Positions 13,191 to 23,874 are shown, numbered from the stretch's first letter. The stretch: DNA of 64,000 bases from Sorghum bicolor (GCF_000003195.3 NC_012872.2:1054001-1118000), one strand, 5' to 3'. Numbers and translations: made by a program. Notes: generated by a model from the sequence alone, not told the origin.

Positions 13191-14052
13191 CGACTGGACC
13201 AAACTCCTGAAAAATAAATATAGAGAATAGGTAGTACATGATGTATAAATAAACTTTAGATAAAAAATCAGTACTGAGATAAGTTTTAGATTTTTTGTTA
13301 TAAAATTAGCACGAGTAGTTAATTCATCCTAGAGCTTGTACCAGCTCTGGTCTAGCCAACAATCAGCATGAGGTGCGGAACCTAGGCACGCGTAGGATTG
13401 TCAGCCACGTTAGAGAGCTACTGCCGACCACCCGGAACACAGAGGGCGGATCTCGTGCACGTGTAGGGAGGAGTCGGAGACAGTACCGGCTCTGGAAAGC
13501 TCGTGTAGGAGAAAAAACTAGTCGGCTAAAAAAGTTGTTTTGAAGAATAATAATATTAAAAATATTATGCCAAAAATAAATAAAATATTAGAAGTGTACT
13601 TATCTTTGAAAGAAAGTCTAGTCGGTGACGACAAAATTGTCCGGCCCTCGAGCTTTTCGACTTGTCATGACGGTGGTCGCTGTTGTCATAGCGTCGTTCT
13701 TCGCGGCGATTATTATTGCGACTGGTGGTCAAAGCAAGTAGGCCAAACAATTCGGTCGATGACCCGAGCAGGTCGGTGTTGTCGATCTGCCTCCCTTTGT
13801 AGCAGGGAAGCGTGCGACGCGTTGTCGGCGTGGTCGGAAACGTTGCTGGTGTGGTCGAAGTCGTAGCCAGCGTGGTTGGAGCTGCAGCCGACGTCGGTGA
13901 AGAAGTGATCGGCACAGATTGGATCTACGCCTCCTTCGCGGTCGTGGTGGTGAAGCTGTTGAAGCTGACGGTGAACGTGAAGCCGCCCGCCATGGCCACG
14001 AAGTTTGGGATGATGGCCATCTTGTTCGTCTAGGAGAGCTGTACGCACACCC

Positions 14053-14069
14053 CCTACCTGGCGCGCCAC
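14053..14069 (-). other. Primer-binding site of the gypsy element
   Basis: Directly inside the 5' LTR on the minus strand the sequence reads GTGGCGCGCCAGGTAGG, the segment found at this place in many grass Ty3-gypsy elements. It sets the orientation of the element. Confidence 0.7.
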
Positions 14070-14475
14070 TGTCGACGAAAGCTAGTCGGCAGTCTACCTT
14101 GGGGTGTACCCACGGTAGTAGTTTATCGGTAGACGGTGCGCAAACTACGAACTCGATGGTGACGCAAGACACGGACAAGCTTTTTATCCAGGTTCGGCCG
14201 CCGAGTTGGCGTAATACCTACGTCCTGCGTCTGGTTGTATTGATTTGTGTCGAGAGAATATGATGTGATGTGTCCTCTAGGGGACTCCTGCCCCTCCTTA
14301 TATATTCTGAAGGGACAGAGTTACAAGCAAAGTATCCTATTTGGTACAATATCTTGTAGTCTTGCGGTGCACGCCGACCAGTCGCGCGCCGCACGTTTTC
14401 ATCCTGTGGGCCGAGCCACCTCTGATGGTGCGGCCCATATAGGTCCACGAGGGTATAGGAGTTTATACCCCCACA
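14070..14475 (-). repeat. LTR (5' LTR of the minus-strand gypsy element)
   Basis: 406 bp, the direct-repeat partner of 11888-12293. The target duplication GGGTA follows at 14476. Confidence 0.9.
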
Positions 14476-14754
14476 GGGTACGCCGTGAAGACTGGGCAGC
14501 TCGGAAAGGATGGACGAGGGGTAGCAATGGCTTTTGGCATGACCTCCTAAACACGTGGCGATTAGTTAACGGCGATGGACGAGATTGACCCGAAAATCGA
14601 TTGTTTAGGAACTAAACTGGGCGTTTTGAAAGTTAAGAGACTAAATAGAGCCTCGGGTGATAGTTTAAGAACGAAGATGGCTATGTCGCCATTGATTTTG
14701 ATAGGACTTTTGCATAGCTCACAACAGCTTTACTAATCTGCTCACTATCATTCA

Positions 14755-14975
14755 GCAGATGCCTGGGTGTCTTGGGCTCTGAACAGGACCAACCTCGAAC
14801 ACGCGCTCGAACCCACCACATGCCCATCTGCTTGTGTAGCTGAGGAGGAGACTGCGCTAAGCAGGCAGGCTGTCCGTGGAACAGCAGCTTGAACGGCCGC
14901 ACCTCGCTCGCTGGACCCGGCCATCAGCTTTGGCGTACTAAAATGTAATCCAAGGGCTTTGTCCCTCCGTCCAAG
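14755..14975 (-). pseudogene. Aspartyl-tRNA synthetase gene fragment
   Basis: Read on the minus strand, this matches the middle of AspRS exon 4 (plus-strand 7500-7710). TPKLMAGSSERGAAV parallels [15 protein letters not shown] of the intact gene, and [11 protein letters not shown] with LHKQM parallels [11 protein letters not shown] with LYKQM. A trace of the motif 2 region follows. The match is broken by frameshifts and an extra triplet (cctcct), and no other AspRS exon was found beside it. Its third positions are much more GC-rich than the intact gene's, so it probably came from a different AspRS paralogue. It lies about 5 kb from the intact gene, inverted, beside the right edge of the Mutator-like element. 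Confidence 0.85.
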
Positions 14976-16568
14976 CAAGGGATCGAGGCCGAAAGCTCCC
15001 ATGCACTCGTTCAGGAGTGTTTTTGCACCGCAACTTCCAAGCCACTACTACTGTTGCACCATCATTTATAGTCGTAATTTGGTAGCTCTACTAATAATCT
15101 CCTCACCATCATTGTAGATGTGTAAATATTTTAGGACACACTTATAAAAAAGGTAAAAATTAATATGGGACAAAAGGAAAGTGAACTATATGCATTTTAA
15201 CAAAAGTTAAAAATCGAGAAGTGGGTAAATTACAATGCCTGCCGCAGTACCCGAAAAACGTCATCGTCGTCAATAGGGGAATTTCAGACGTGATGAACAC
15301 ACCATATGCATGGTTCCAGAAACGTCGACTACGTACGTCGATGGAAACCATCATCAACGACCCATCACTAGCTAGCTACGCGTTGCGTGCTCGCTACTCC
15401 CCCATGAACAAGCAAACCCAAACCCCGCAAGCAAACGTTGGTAAACATACTAGCATGCCATGGTGCTGCTCATCGATCGATCTGCGTCGTCTTTACTTGT
15501 TTGCTTGTTTCATTCATTCGTCTCTGTGTCTGCATTGTATTGTCCTCGCAACAATCACGAGTCCACACGAGTCCGTGAGCTGGTTTCCAGTAGTGACGTG
15601 CTCACGTACGTTCCCAGAGTGCCGGCCGGACACGTGTGGAGACTTTACTTGTTTATTATTAGTCCGAAGTGGTCCAACAAAGTCCAGTGACGACGATGAT
15701 CAGTTCCCTCATATTTCATCAGCCATTTCTTTGTTATTTTCTCTATTCTTTACTATAAATCATTCTAGTTTTTTCTTTATAAATACATTATGCATAACTG
15801 TTGATATGGACCTAGACTTACAGTATGTAATAAAAACTACCACCAAATAGGACGGCAGGAGAGCGAGAGGGTCGCCGTCATGGCGATGCCGAAGCCGGTC
15901 ACGGAACCTAGGACGCGCACGCAGAGGGATTTGGTGGTTCCAGTCGCAACACCATGTGACAGTCATGCTCTGTATGTCAATCCTGGCCCGCGCGACTCGT
16001 GAAACGAGGGGGGAAAGAGGGCGAGGCGGGCGCCTGCAGCCTGCTGGTGCTGCCCGGTTTCCTCTTTCCTCGGCGCCCGCCAACCAGCCAGCCGCCCCAG
16101 CCAGGCGACGCTCCCTCGCGCGCTCGGCTCCCACCATTATCCCGCCGCCATCGCCTCCTCTTTTTCCTCCACCGCGCGCCCTCTCCGCACGAGCCCGGGC
16201 GTGGCGTCGTTTTCTTTTCCCAACGGAGGCCGCCCCGCCCCGCCCCGCCAGCCAGCGCTGCCTTTAATTTTGGACCCATCCGTCCGTCCGTCCGTCCATC
16301 GCGTTCACGGGTGCGGGGGCGGGGTGCCGGGGCTGGCTGGGCGCGCAATCTGCCGTGCACGTACGGGCACCTAGCAGGCGGAGGGAGGACCATCCATTTC
16401 GTCCATTCAGCGCCGGGCGCCCTGTCCGTGTCCGTGTCCGTCCGTCCGAGCGCGCGGAGGACGATCGATCGAGTCGATCCAGCCCGGCCCGTCGCTCGTC
16501 CGGGTCCCCGGATGGTCGCCGCCGCGCCAACAGGCACGTACAGCGACGAGAGCAGCACCGGCAGGTCC
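14976..16568. other. Intergenic region and BAC2 upstream sequence
   Basis: The AT-rich left part holds no recognised gene; a 209-codon plus-strand frame at 15221-15850 has no family motif and looks fortuitous. From about 15950 the sequence turns very GC-rich, including a (CCGT)n run near 16279-16297. This is probably the promoter and 5'UTR of the carrier gene. Large open frames on both strands here are expected from the GC content. Confidence 0.4.
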
Positions 16569-18955
16569 ATGGAGTTCTGGCCGGAGTTCCTGGCGACCAG
16601 CGGCGGGCGCGAGTTCGTGGCCGGCGGGGTGGGTGGCATGGCGGGCGTGCTGGCGGGCCACCCGCTCGACACCCTCCGCATCCGCCTGCAGCAACCGCCC
16701 GCCGCCAGCCCCAGGGTCGGGCTCGCCCCTGCCCACGCGCCCCGCCGCCGCGACACGCCACACCCTTCCGCGGTCCGCCTCCTCTGTGGCATCCTCCACG
16801 CCGAGGGCCCCTCCGCGCTCTACCGCGGCATGGCCGCGCCCCTCGCCTCCGTCGCCTTCCAGGTCAGTCACGTCTGCACCACCGCGTCGCCGCGCTTCCG
16901 TCCCATGCCGCGGCGGTCCGGACGGACGGATCACGGATTCCATTTCCAGGACCTCGGACGCCGTGGATTCTTTCGATACGTCTTCCTTTTTTGTTTGTCT
17001 CCACTGATTACCTACTTTTATTTTTTTTAGCAAAAGTCGATCGCTTTCAAAGATACTACAAATTTTTATTTGCTCAAAAAACAAGCATGCGCCACACCCA
17101 CTCGCCGCCGATCGAGTTTAGCCATCGATGGACGGCACTCTAATTCCCGTCTCACTCACTCAAAAAGGCCATGCGCAAAATTTTCACCTTTCTTGTCGCG
17201 TTTGAACTCTTGTTGCAGCGCTACTACCTTTTCTTGCCTTTGTCTGTCTTTGCGTTTTTCTTGCCATGTTTCCCCTTTCCCGTAAAGATCGCACTAGGAA
17301 ACACAGCCTGCTAGTGCCAGCTTGTGGCCATCGATTTCAGAACTAGACGTGTGGAAATGGTCCTCTTGATCACCCATCACCAAAACCTGATGAATGGAAA
17401 TGGCTGCATTTCTGCATGTTTGGCAGAAGCAGTTGGCAATCTGGGCACAACATCTTTGGGCTGACGGCTCGAAACGCTGCACGCAATGGTCCTCTCACTC
17501 ACATGGTATGCTTCAGCTTCAATGCACTGTTGCCCTGCGCCCGCCCGCTGCTTCTGGAGCTTCACATGGTGTGCGCCTTGTGCTCACGCTCACTAGTCAC
17601 CAACAAAGCCAGCAACGTACTAACGTACGCTGATGCACATGCCCATGCGCTCGTGTTCCTGCCCACCTTTGCGTAAATATGTACTGCCTCTAAACGCCTA
17701 ACGTCGCCCAAGTCATTTCATATCTTACAAAGGCCTAATAACGCCTCACGCCTAGCGTTGGCAAACTCACGATTCTGCTCCAAAGGGGTGCTGGATTAGT
17801 CAAGGGATACTGAATTTGATTGAAAAATATACAAATTTTAAGTCTTAGATTTTTTTTGTCCTCTTAGGATTGTCGGCGTTGATGCATTTCGCTTCCGGCT
17901 ACGTCACATTCAGATTTTCAGCAAAGGCACCTCTTTTCCTCCGTCAAAAAACGCAAAGGTAGGTAGAAGAAAAGGATCTAACCTGAATCCATGGCACCAT
18001 TCCTAGCCACACAACATCATATGGATGAACAGTCAGCCATCCAAAGTTTGGTACAGTGCAACAAATTTGTACTGTACTACCCATCAACTTCACCGCACAT
18101 GGCCATGGCCATGGCCTTGCCGCGTTCGCCGCACAAGTCACCAACGTGGTGTTTGTTACGAGCTGCAATGGCATGCTCTGTAGTCTGTGTCGTGTCATGA
18201 CAACTGACGAGAATGCTCTTCTCGCTGCTGCGTTCCTGCAGAACGCGATGGTGTTCCAGGTGTACGCGATCCTGTCACGGTCGCTGGACCCAGAGAGCTC
18301 GGCCACCTCGGAGCCGCCGTCCTACGCGAGCGTGGCGCTGGCCGGCGTCGGCACGGGGGCGCTGCAGACGCTGATCCTGTCCCCGGTCGAGCTCGTCAAG
18401 ATCCGGCTGCAACTGGAGGCAGCGGGGCACGGGCGCCCGGGTCACCACCACCGCCGCCGCGGCCCCGTGGAGATGGCCCGGGACATCCTCCGGCGTGAGG
18501 GTCTCCGCGGCGTGTACCGTGGGCTCACGGTGACCGCGCTCCGCGACGCGCCGGCGCACGGCGTCTACTTCTGGACGTACGAGCGCGCCCGGGAGCGGAT
18601 GCACCCGGGGTGCCGCCGGCAGGGCGCGGACGGGGACGGGGACGAGGGCCTGGGCACCATGCTCGTGTCCGGTGGCCTGGCGGGCGTCGCTAGCTGGGTC
18701 TGCTGCTACCCGCTGGACGTGGTCAAGTCCCGGCTGCAGGCGCAGGGCATGGGAGCGACGCCCAGGTACCGCGGCGTCGTCGACTGCTTCCGGAGGAGCG
18801 TCCGGGAGGAAGGTCTCCCCGTGCTGTGGCGCGGACTCGGCACCGCCGTCGCCCGCGCGTTCGTCGTCAATGGCGCCATCTTCTCCGCCTACGAGCTGGC
18901 TCTGCGGTTCTTGGCCAGCGGGAGTGGCCCCAGGCTGGTCATGGAGGAGAACTGA
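16569..18955 (+). CDS. BAC2: Mitochondrial basic amino-acid carrier, BAC2-type
   Basis: This SLC25-family carrier of the inner mitochondrial membrane moves basic amino acids such as arginine and ornithine in Arabidopsis BAC2. Exon 1 is 16569-16862 and exon 2 18242-18955, giving 335 aa, close to the usual length. The three carrier repeats carry PLDTLRIR (32-39), PVELVKIR (146-153) and PLDVVKSR (255-262). The second and third are followed by the expected YRG and WRG segments. The MEFWPEF start matches how BAC2 proteins begin. An in-frame ATG at 16512 would add 19 residues and cannot be excluded. The single intron (1379 bp) splits repeat 1 after AAPLASVAFQ. Both exons are very GC-rich. The exact substrate is inferred from family similarity. 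Confidence 0.93.
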
Positions 18956-19102
18956 GCTCGCGTGCTGTGCCAGATTCTGCACCGTTCGTTCGTGCAACCA
19001 TACCCTACCCCATTTGTGAGATTGGACCGTGTTGTACATAGGCTAGTATTCATTGGGATTTGGGAGTGGATGGGGGAGTCTCATGCCATGGGAATGAGCT
19101 GA

Positions 19103-19725
19103 GATTCGTAGAGTACTGTAGCTGCAAGCTTCATACAAATTGAAGCTTGCGTCTTTGATGATGATGGCGATCAGTTACCCCGATAGTTGGGGAAATACAG
19201 TCTGCAGTACATTAGATTGGTGTGCTGCTATTTCAGATACTCTGCATGAACATCAGTGAGACAATGACCGATTGACATTACAGTATGTGTCGATAAACCA
19301 TTCATGGAAAACATCAGAATTCTTCTAGTCAGTTGCTTTCAGTCAGAGCAAGGAGAGGAGGCTGTGTTCAGTCATTATTTTCTTTTCGTCTTTCTTTTTG
19401 AAACACTGTTAGGCCTTGTTTAGTTCCAAAATTTTTGGCAAAATGAGCACTGTAGCAATTTCGTTTGTATTTGACAAATATTGTCCAATCAAAGACTAAC
19501 TAGGCTCAAAAGATTCGTCTCGTCAATTCCGACCAAACTGTGTAATTAGTTTTTATTTTTATCTATATTTAATACTCCATGCATACGTCTAAAGATTCGA
19601 TGTGACGGGGAATCTGAAAAATTTTGCAAAATTTTTGAGGAACTAAACAAGGCCTTACTTTCCAGCTTCAGTGGAAGAGGCAAAAATGGACTAGCTTTTC
19701 TGTGTAGCAACAGAGGATATGATCA
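19103..19725. repeat. Segmental direct repeat, copy 1 (downstream of BAC2)
   Basis: This stretch, minus the MITE at 19412-19654, matches copy 2 at 19764-21630. Shared phrases include 'gtagctgcaag', 'catgaacatcagtga', 'tcgataaac', 'catggaaaacatc' and 'gaggatatga'. Identity is about 75-80% by eye. No gene is seen in either copy. Confidence 0.7.
19412..19654. mobile_element. Tourist-like MITE (GGCCTTGTTTAG family)
   Basis: A 243-bp element with near-perfect terminal inverted repeats, GGCCTTGTTTAGTTCC / GGAACTAAACAAGGCC, and an exact TTA duplication (19409-19411, 19655-19657). It has no coding capacity. Two more diverged members lie at 21727 and 22780. Confidence 0.85.
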
Positions 19726-20066
19726 TGTGAGACCTCGTTTGGCACGGTTCCGAACACTTGCAAGATTCAGAGTACCATAGCTGCAAGATTCATATACAAA
19801 TTGAAGCATGCTTGGTGTGCAATGTGAGTACATACATTGGTGACTTGGTGTGCTGTTATTCATGCATGAACATCAGTGACACAATGACTAATTGATATAG
19901 TATATCGATAAACGATGCATGGAAAACATCCAGCGGTGGGTGGGGCTTTTGATTGCTACTACGACAAGGAGTATCAATCAAAAATTTTATAAGTTATCAA
20001 TCGTGTTCTCGCCAAAAAATAGAAGTGATGAAATTGTCGTGCCTTCTTCATAAATAGAATGATATA

Positions 20067-21447
20067 CTTCCTCCGTCCCAAATTATAAGTTATTTCAAAA
20101 AATTTAAAGAGTCAAAGCATGCACTACTACAAAATTTATTAACTACGACGGTTGTTTTTGGTTAACCGAGGCGGGCACATGTGACCGCCGCGAATGAAAG
20201 GTCACCATTAATGGTGGCTTAATCGCAACGGTTGCTTGTGCCCACCACGGTTAATTGATTAACCACGGCGGGCAAGTAAGGAAGACCGCCACGGTTAATG
20301 AATTTAATAAAAACAAAAAAAAAAACTAGAGCCCACCGAAGAGTCCGTTTTCGAGCCCACTGGCTAGATCCACTACCTAATCCCAATCCCAAAGCTAGAT
20401 CCACGTCCACGCTCTACCTCTGTTTCACCGGATCTGCCTCTGCTCCATTGGATCTGCAAAAGGGAAAAGGTGAGGGAGATGAGAGGGGAAAAGAGGGATG
20501 AGTGAAGGAGATGGTGAGAAAGAGGGTTCCCTACCTTCATCGGCTCTAGAACCACCTCCTGCCACATGCTGACCGTCGCGGCGCGTGGGTGGGTGCCCGT
20601 CGCGGCGTCCCGAACCACCTCCTGGGCGTGGTCCGCGTCGACGCGGGCGAGCTCCGCGCGCTGGCCGCCGAGGCCGCGGCCTCCGCGGCGCGTGGGCGAG
20701 TGCCCATCGTGGCCGGGGCTCCAACTCGCTCATCCATGTGCTCCTGGCCGACGACCTCCTCGGTGGAGTGGAGTGGAGGGGATGGGGAGTGGGGGGCCTG
20801 CCTCGGTGCTAGGACAAGAGTGGAGTGGAGTGGAGGGGCCGGGTCGGGAGGGAAGGGTGCGGCTCAGACTGGGAGAGAAGTTAGGATTTGAGATGAGACA
20901 TCGTTTATATATTGCATATGGTAGCGAGCCTGAAGTGAGCTTATGGGTTGGACTTGATTTATCGAGACGGACTTTATAACGTGACCGCCTCGGTTAATAC
21001 ATTAACTGAGGCGTTTGCATTAGGAAAACTGTCTCAGTTAATAAATATTAACCGAGATGGTTGAGTCAGAAAAACCGCCTCGGTAAATAGATTTTACGAG
21101 GCGATTGACTATAACCGCCTCGGTTAATAAAAGAATAACCGCCTCAGTTAATGCTAAGCATTAATCGAGGCAGTTGAAAATACTACCCGCCTCCAAGGAC
21201 CATTTTGAAAGGTCACGGTTAATAAATTTTGTAGTAGTGATCTCAAGTTTGACCAAATTTATATGGTAGAATAATAACATTTATAATAACAACTAAGTAT
21301 CATTAGGTTCTTCATTAATTATATATTTTCATAGTATATCTATTTGATGTCACAAAACTTTGTAATTCTTTTATATAATTTTGGTCAAACTTGAGATGGT
21401 TTGACTCCAAGATTTTTAGAATGACCTATGATTTAGGATGGAGGGAG
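20067..21447. mobile_element. Stowaway-like element, host of a CACTA insertion
   Basis: The ends are CTTCCTCCGTCCCAAATTATA and, inverted, CTCCCTCCATCCTAAATCATA. TA lies on both sides (20065-20066, 21448-21449). Without the nested CACTA element only about 260 bp remain, the normal size for this kind of MITE. No ORF. Confidence 0.75.
20122..21239. mobile_element. Non-autonomous CACTA (En/Spm-type) element
   Basis: It begins CACTACTACAAAATTTATTAA and ends with its inverted complement TTAATAAATTTTGTAGTAGTG. Flanking triplets are ATG and ATC, a 3-bp duplication with one change. Subterminal repeats of ACCGCCTCGGTTAAT and its complement crowd both ends, as CACTA transposase-binding sites do. At 1118 bp with no transposase it depends on another element. 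GC-rich open frames near 20420-20900 show no CACTA-protein motif. Confidence 0.85.
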
Positions 21448-21726
21448 TAAGTCTTTTGTATATTTGAGAAAAAAGGAAAACATCAGAACTTTGCTTGTCA
21501 GTTGAGCAAGGAAGATGCTGTGACCAGCCATTCATTTTTTTTAAACGGTTGCTTTTAGTCAGCAAGACAGCAATGGTCAGTGGCAACATGGAGTAGAGTT
21601 TCTTGCAGCAACTGTCCACTGAGGATATGAAATTTTACCATTTATGTCCAATCCTCCCGCGCGGCTACGGCTGACAAAGATTCTATCCAGCTACTCCAGC
21701 TAGCCAAGCCAAGCAGAAGTAGATTC

Positions 21727-21952
21727 GGTCTTGTTTAGTTCTAAAAAATTTTACAAAATTTTTCAGATTCTTTGTCACGTTGAATCTTGCAGCACATGCA
21801 TGAAATATTAAATATAGATAAAAAGAATAACTAATTGCACAGTTTATTTGTAATTTGTGAGACAAATCTTCTAAACTTATTTAGTCTATGATTAGATAAT
21901 ATTTGTTAAATAAAAACGAAAGTGTTGCAAAAAATTTTTGAACTATCCTGCT
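21727..21952. mobile_element. Degraded Tourist-like MITE (GGCCTTGTTTAG family)
   Basis: Left end GGTCTTGTTTAGTTC and interior phrases ('ctatgattagataatatttg', 'gtcacgttgaatc') match the intact member at 19412, mostly in inverted order. The right end is decayed (tttttgaactatcc) and no target duplication remains. Confidence 0.6.
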
Positions 21953-22267
21953 GATTTTGAGGTCCCCGACTCCTGGGTCACTGAAGAATTTGACAGGGAA
22001 TCTTTCCTCCTTCGGACCTTCACTACCAGCGTAGTAGACGTTGGCTTCTACGGTTCTGGGCTTTTGCATTGGCTGCTCTTCTAGTGGTCGCTGTAGAGAA
22101 TGTGCATGTGACCCCCGAGTAGATGTATAGCTGTCTGTATTTTCTTTGGCTCTTTGTGTTTTTTTTTCTTTCTTTGATTTCGCCGGTAATTTGGCAACTG
22201 TCTTGTCGTTTTGGGGTTGATCATTAGTTCGGCATAAGGACTGGACTACGACTCCAGTATTGAACAA
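21953..22267 (-). CDS. Unidentified open frame, possibly a gene fragment
   Basis: A minus-strand frame of about 105 codons upstream of the MITE remnant reads as a hydrophilic peptide: Lys/Glu-rich at first (KSKKEKKTQRAKENT), then VEANVYYAGSEGPKEERF and FFSDPGVGDLK. Composition is more protein-like than in neighbouring frames, but I recognise no domain. The frame then runs into the degraded MITE at 21952. No upstream exon was found. It could be a captured or truncated exon, or chance. Confidence 0.25.
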
Positions 22268-22779
22268 GACTGTGTTTATCTATAGCATTGGCTGCATCAA
22301 AGAAAGTCATTAGGAAAGAAGACAATAGAAGGAAATAGATAAAATATTATATAATTTTATTTAGATTTTTCATGTGTGGTATGGGCTGTATTCTGCCATG
22401 TTTCAGTATAATTCTGTCTTCCCTTTGGAAAAAAAGTCAAAATACCATAGATGTGATAATGAAGTGAGCTCAAAGGTGCTATTTAGTTGAACTCATCTTG
22501 TAGGAGAAACAATGAGTTCAAAATTCTCAAGTATTTAAAAATTAGTGGGGGCCTTGACAAGACTGTCTCTGAAGAAATTAATAAAAAAGCCTTAATTAAG
22601 GAAAGAAAGAAGAATCGTGAGAAAGCTTAATGCAGTATGACACGGGAGACAGAGAACAGTTGAAAGATAGGCCCAAAAAGACTCATGGACTTTCTATTTC
22701 TAAGGCCCACCTTGGTTTACACGGGCCGGTAAAAAATGGGCTGGTCTTTGTGTAGCGAAGCTACCGTGTCGTTAACCTA

Positions 22780-23019
22780 GCCTTGTTTAGATGCGAAATT
22801 TTTTGAATTTCGCTACCGTAGCACTTTCGTTTTTTTTAACAAATATTATCTAATCATAGACTAATTAGGATTAAAAGATTCATCTCACGATTTATATATA
22901 TAATGTGTAATTAGTTTTTGTTTTCGTGTATATTTAATGCTTTATGCATGTACCGCAAGATTCGATGTGATGGAGAATCTTGAAAATTTTTTGGTTTTCA
23001 TGTTGAACTAAACAAGGCC
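22780..23019. mobile_element. Tourist-like MITE (GGCCTTGTTTAG family)
   Basis: The ends GCCTTGTTTAGATGCG and TTGAACTAAACAAGGCC, with the interior 'taatcatagactaattagg', place it with the element at 19412. CTA flanks both sides (22777-22779, 23020-23022), assuming the first G was lost. Confidence 0.75.
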
Positions 23020-23873
23020 CTACTCACTGTCTCGTAAGAATCGTTCGCATGATGGCATCGTAATAACGACCAGCTGCTGAGACCTGACGGACCCGAGCAC
23101 GCGACGGTGATGCGATAATGATCAAAACATGGTGCTCGTGCAGGTCGACCGATGGACACTGCAAATGTGCAATGATGAGATGCCCAAAAGAACAGGCGGG
23201 CTCCTGTTAATTAACAGGAGCAAGCGGCAAAGCCCAAAGCTGATGGGACACGCCGCCCACCTGGTGCTGGTGGAGCGCCCCGAAATGGGCATGCTGCGGC
23301 CGGACGGTCGGGCCGCGGAAAAGTGGCCGCCGCTTTCCCTTGCCACGCGAGGGCGCGAGGCTTTCCCATCATTTCAGGTTGCCGCCATCTGCGTGTCTGG
23401 AGCAACCGGCCGGCATGGCGGTGGCGGGGCGGGCGCACCGATGTCGACACGGACACCATGGCGTCCAATCATTCATTTTGTAGGGTGGGCGCCGGGCGAG
23501 ACGCGCATGGCAATGGCCAATGGCCACCACCACCACCACACCAGCAGGCACGAGGAGTTTGAGTTGCGCGCGCACGGACAGGGGCTGGCCGACATGCATG
23601 GCAGGGGCGGAACGGCCGAGCCCAATCGGGCGGCGGCTTTGCCCTTTGCCGGCCGGCCCACCGATGGCTGCTGGCTGCTGCCCATTACGACGCGATGTCC
23701 ATATGGATCTCTGCAGGCCCAGGATCCATTCATGCTGGATGCGTGTGGGAATCTCTCCCGAATCTGACCGAGGAGACGACTGACATGGCTGCCTGCTGCA
23801 TGCATCCAGAATCCGAGTGGATCGTGTGCTCACCCGGTCGACACTACCGCCGTAGTACGACAATTACAACACC

Positions 23874-23874
<1 letters not shown>

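Larger units (their letters stand above)
11888..14475 (-). mobile_element. Non-autonomous Ty3-gypsy LTR retrotransposon
   Basis: Two 406-bp LTRs (11888-12293 and 14070-14475) start TG and end CA and enclose 1776 bp. Read on the minus strand, the 5' LTR is the right-hand one. It is followed by a primer-binding-type segment (GTGGCGCGCCAGGTAGG) familiar from grass gypsy elements, and the left LTR is preceded by a purine-rich tract (GCTCGGGGACTAGC). Flanks are GGGGA (11883-11887) and GGGTA (14476-14480), a 5-bp duplication with one change. There is no protease, RT, RNase H or integrase, so it must be moved by another element. The layout resembles non-autonomous grass derivatives of the Tat/RIRE2 type; that lineage placement is inference. 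Confidence 0.85.
11344..14690. mobile_element. Mutator-like element with long TIRs, split by an LTR element
   Basis: About 190 bp at the left end (11344 to about 11530) reappears as an inverted, roughly 75-80% identical copy at the right end (about 14510-14690), starting GGCGAAATAGCCATC / GGCGACATAGCCATC. Flanks are the 9-bp pair ATTCATTTT (11335-11343) and ATTGATTTT (14691-14699), 8 of 9 matching. Long TIRs plus a 9-bp target duplication are the Mutator superfamily signature. Without the nested LTR element (11888-14475) only about 760 bp remain. No transposase is visible, so this is a non-autonomous element. Confidence 0.75.
19764..21630. repeat. Segmental direct repeat, copy 2
   Basis: Partner of 19103-19725, in the same orientation. 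It is interrupted by the Stowaway-like element with its nested CACTA element (20067-21447), after which similarity resumes at 'ggaaaacatcagaac' near 21475 and runs to 'gaggatatga' near 21632. Confidence 0.65.

Noticed and set aside
12566..13202. Minus-strand frames over the 80-bp array
   Set aside because: Several overlapping frames follow the repeat period; they are repeat translations, not proteins.
15221..15850. 209-codon plus-strand frame
   Set aside because: No motif, mixed composition, and no supporting splice or promoter pattern.
15999..17030. 343-codon frame covering the start of BAC2
   Set aside because: Only its part from 16569 to 16862 is the carrier's exon 1; upstream is 5' flank and downstream is intron.
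23129..23767. 212-codon plus-strand open frame in GC-rich DNA
   Set aside because: No domain or family match and low-complexity His/Gly/Arg content. Equally long frames lie on the opposite strand, as expected from high GC.
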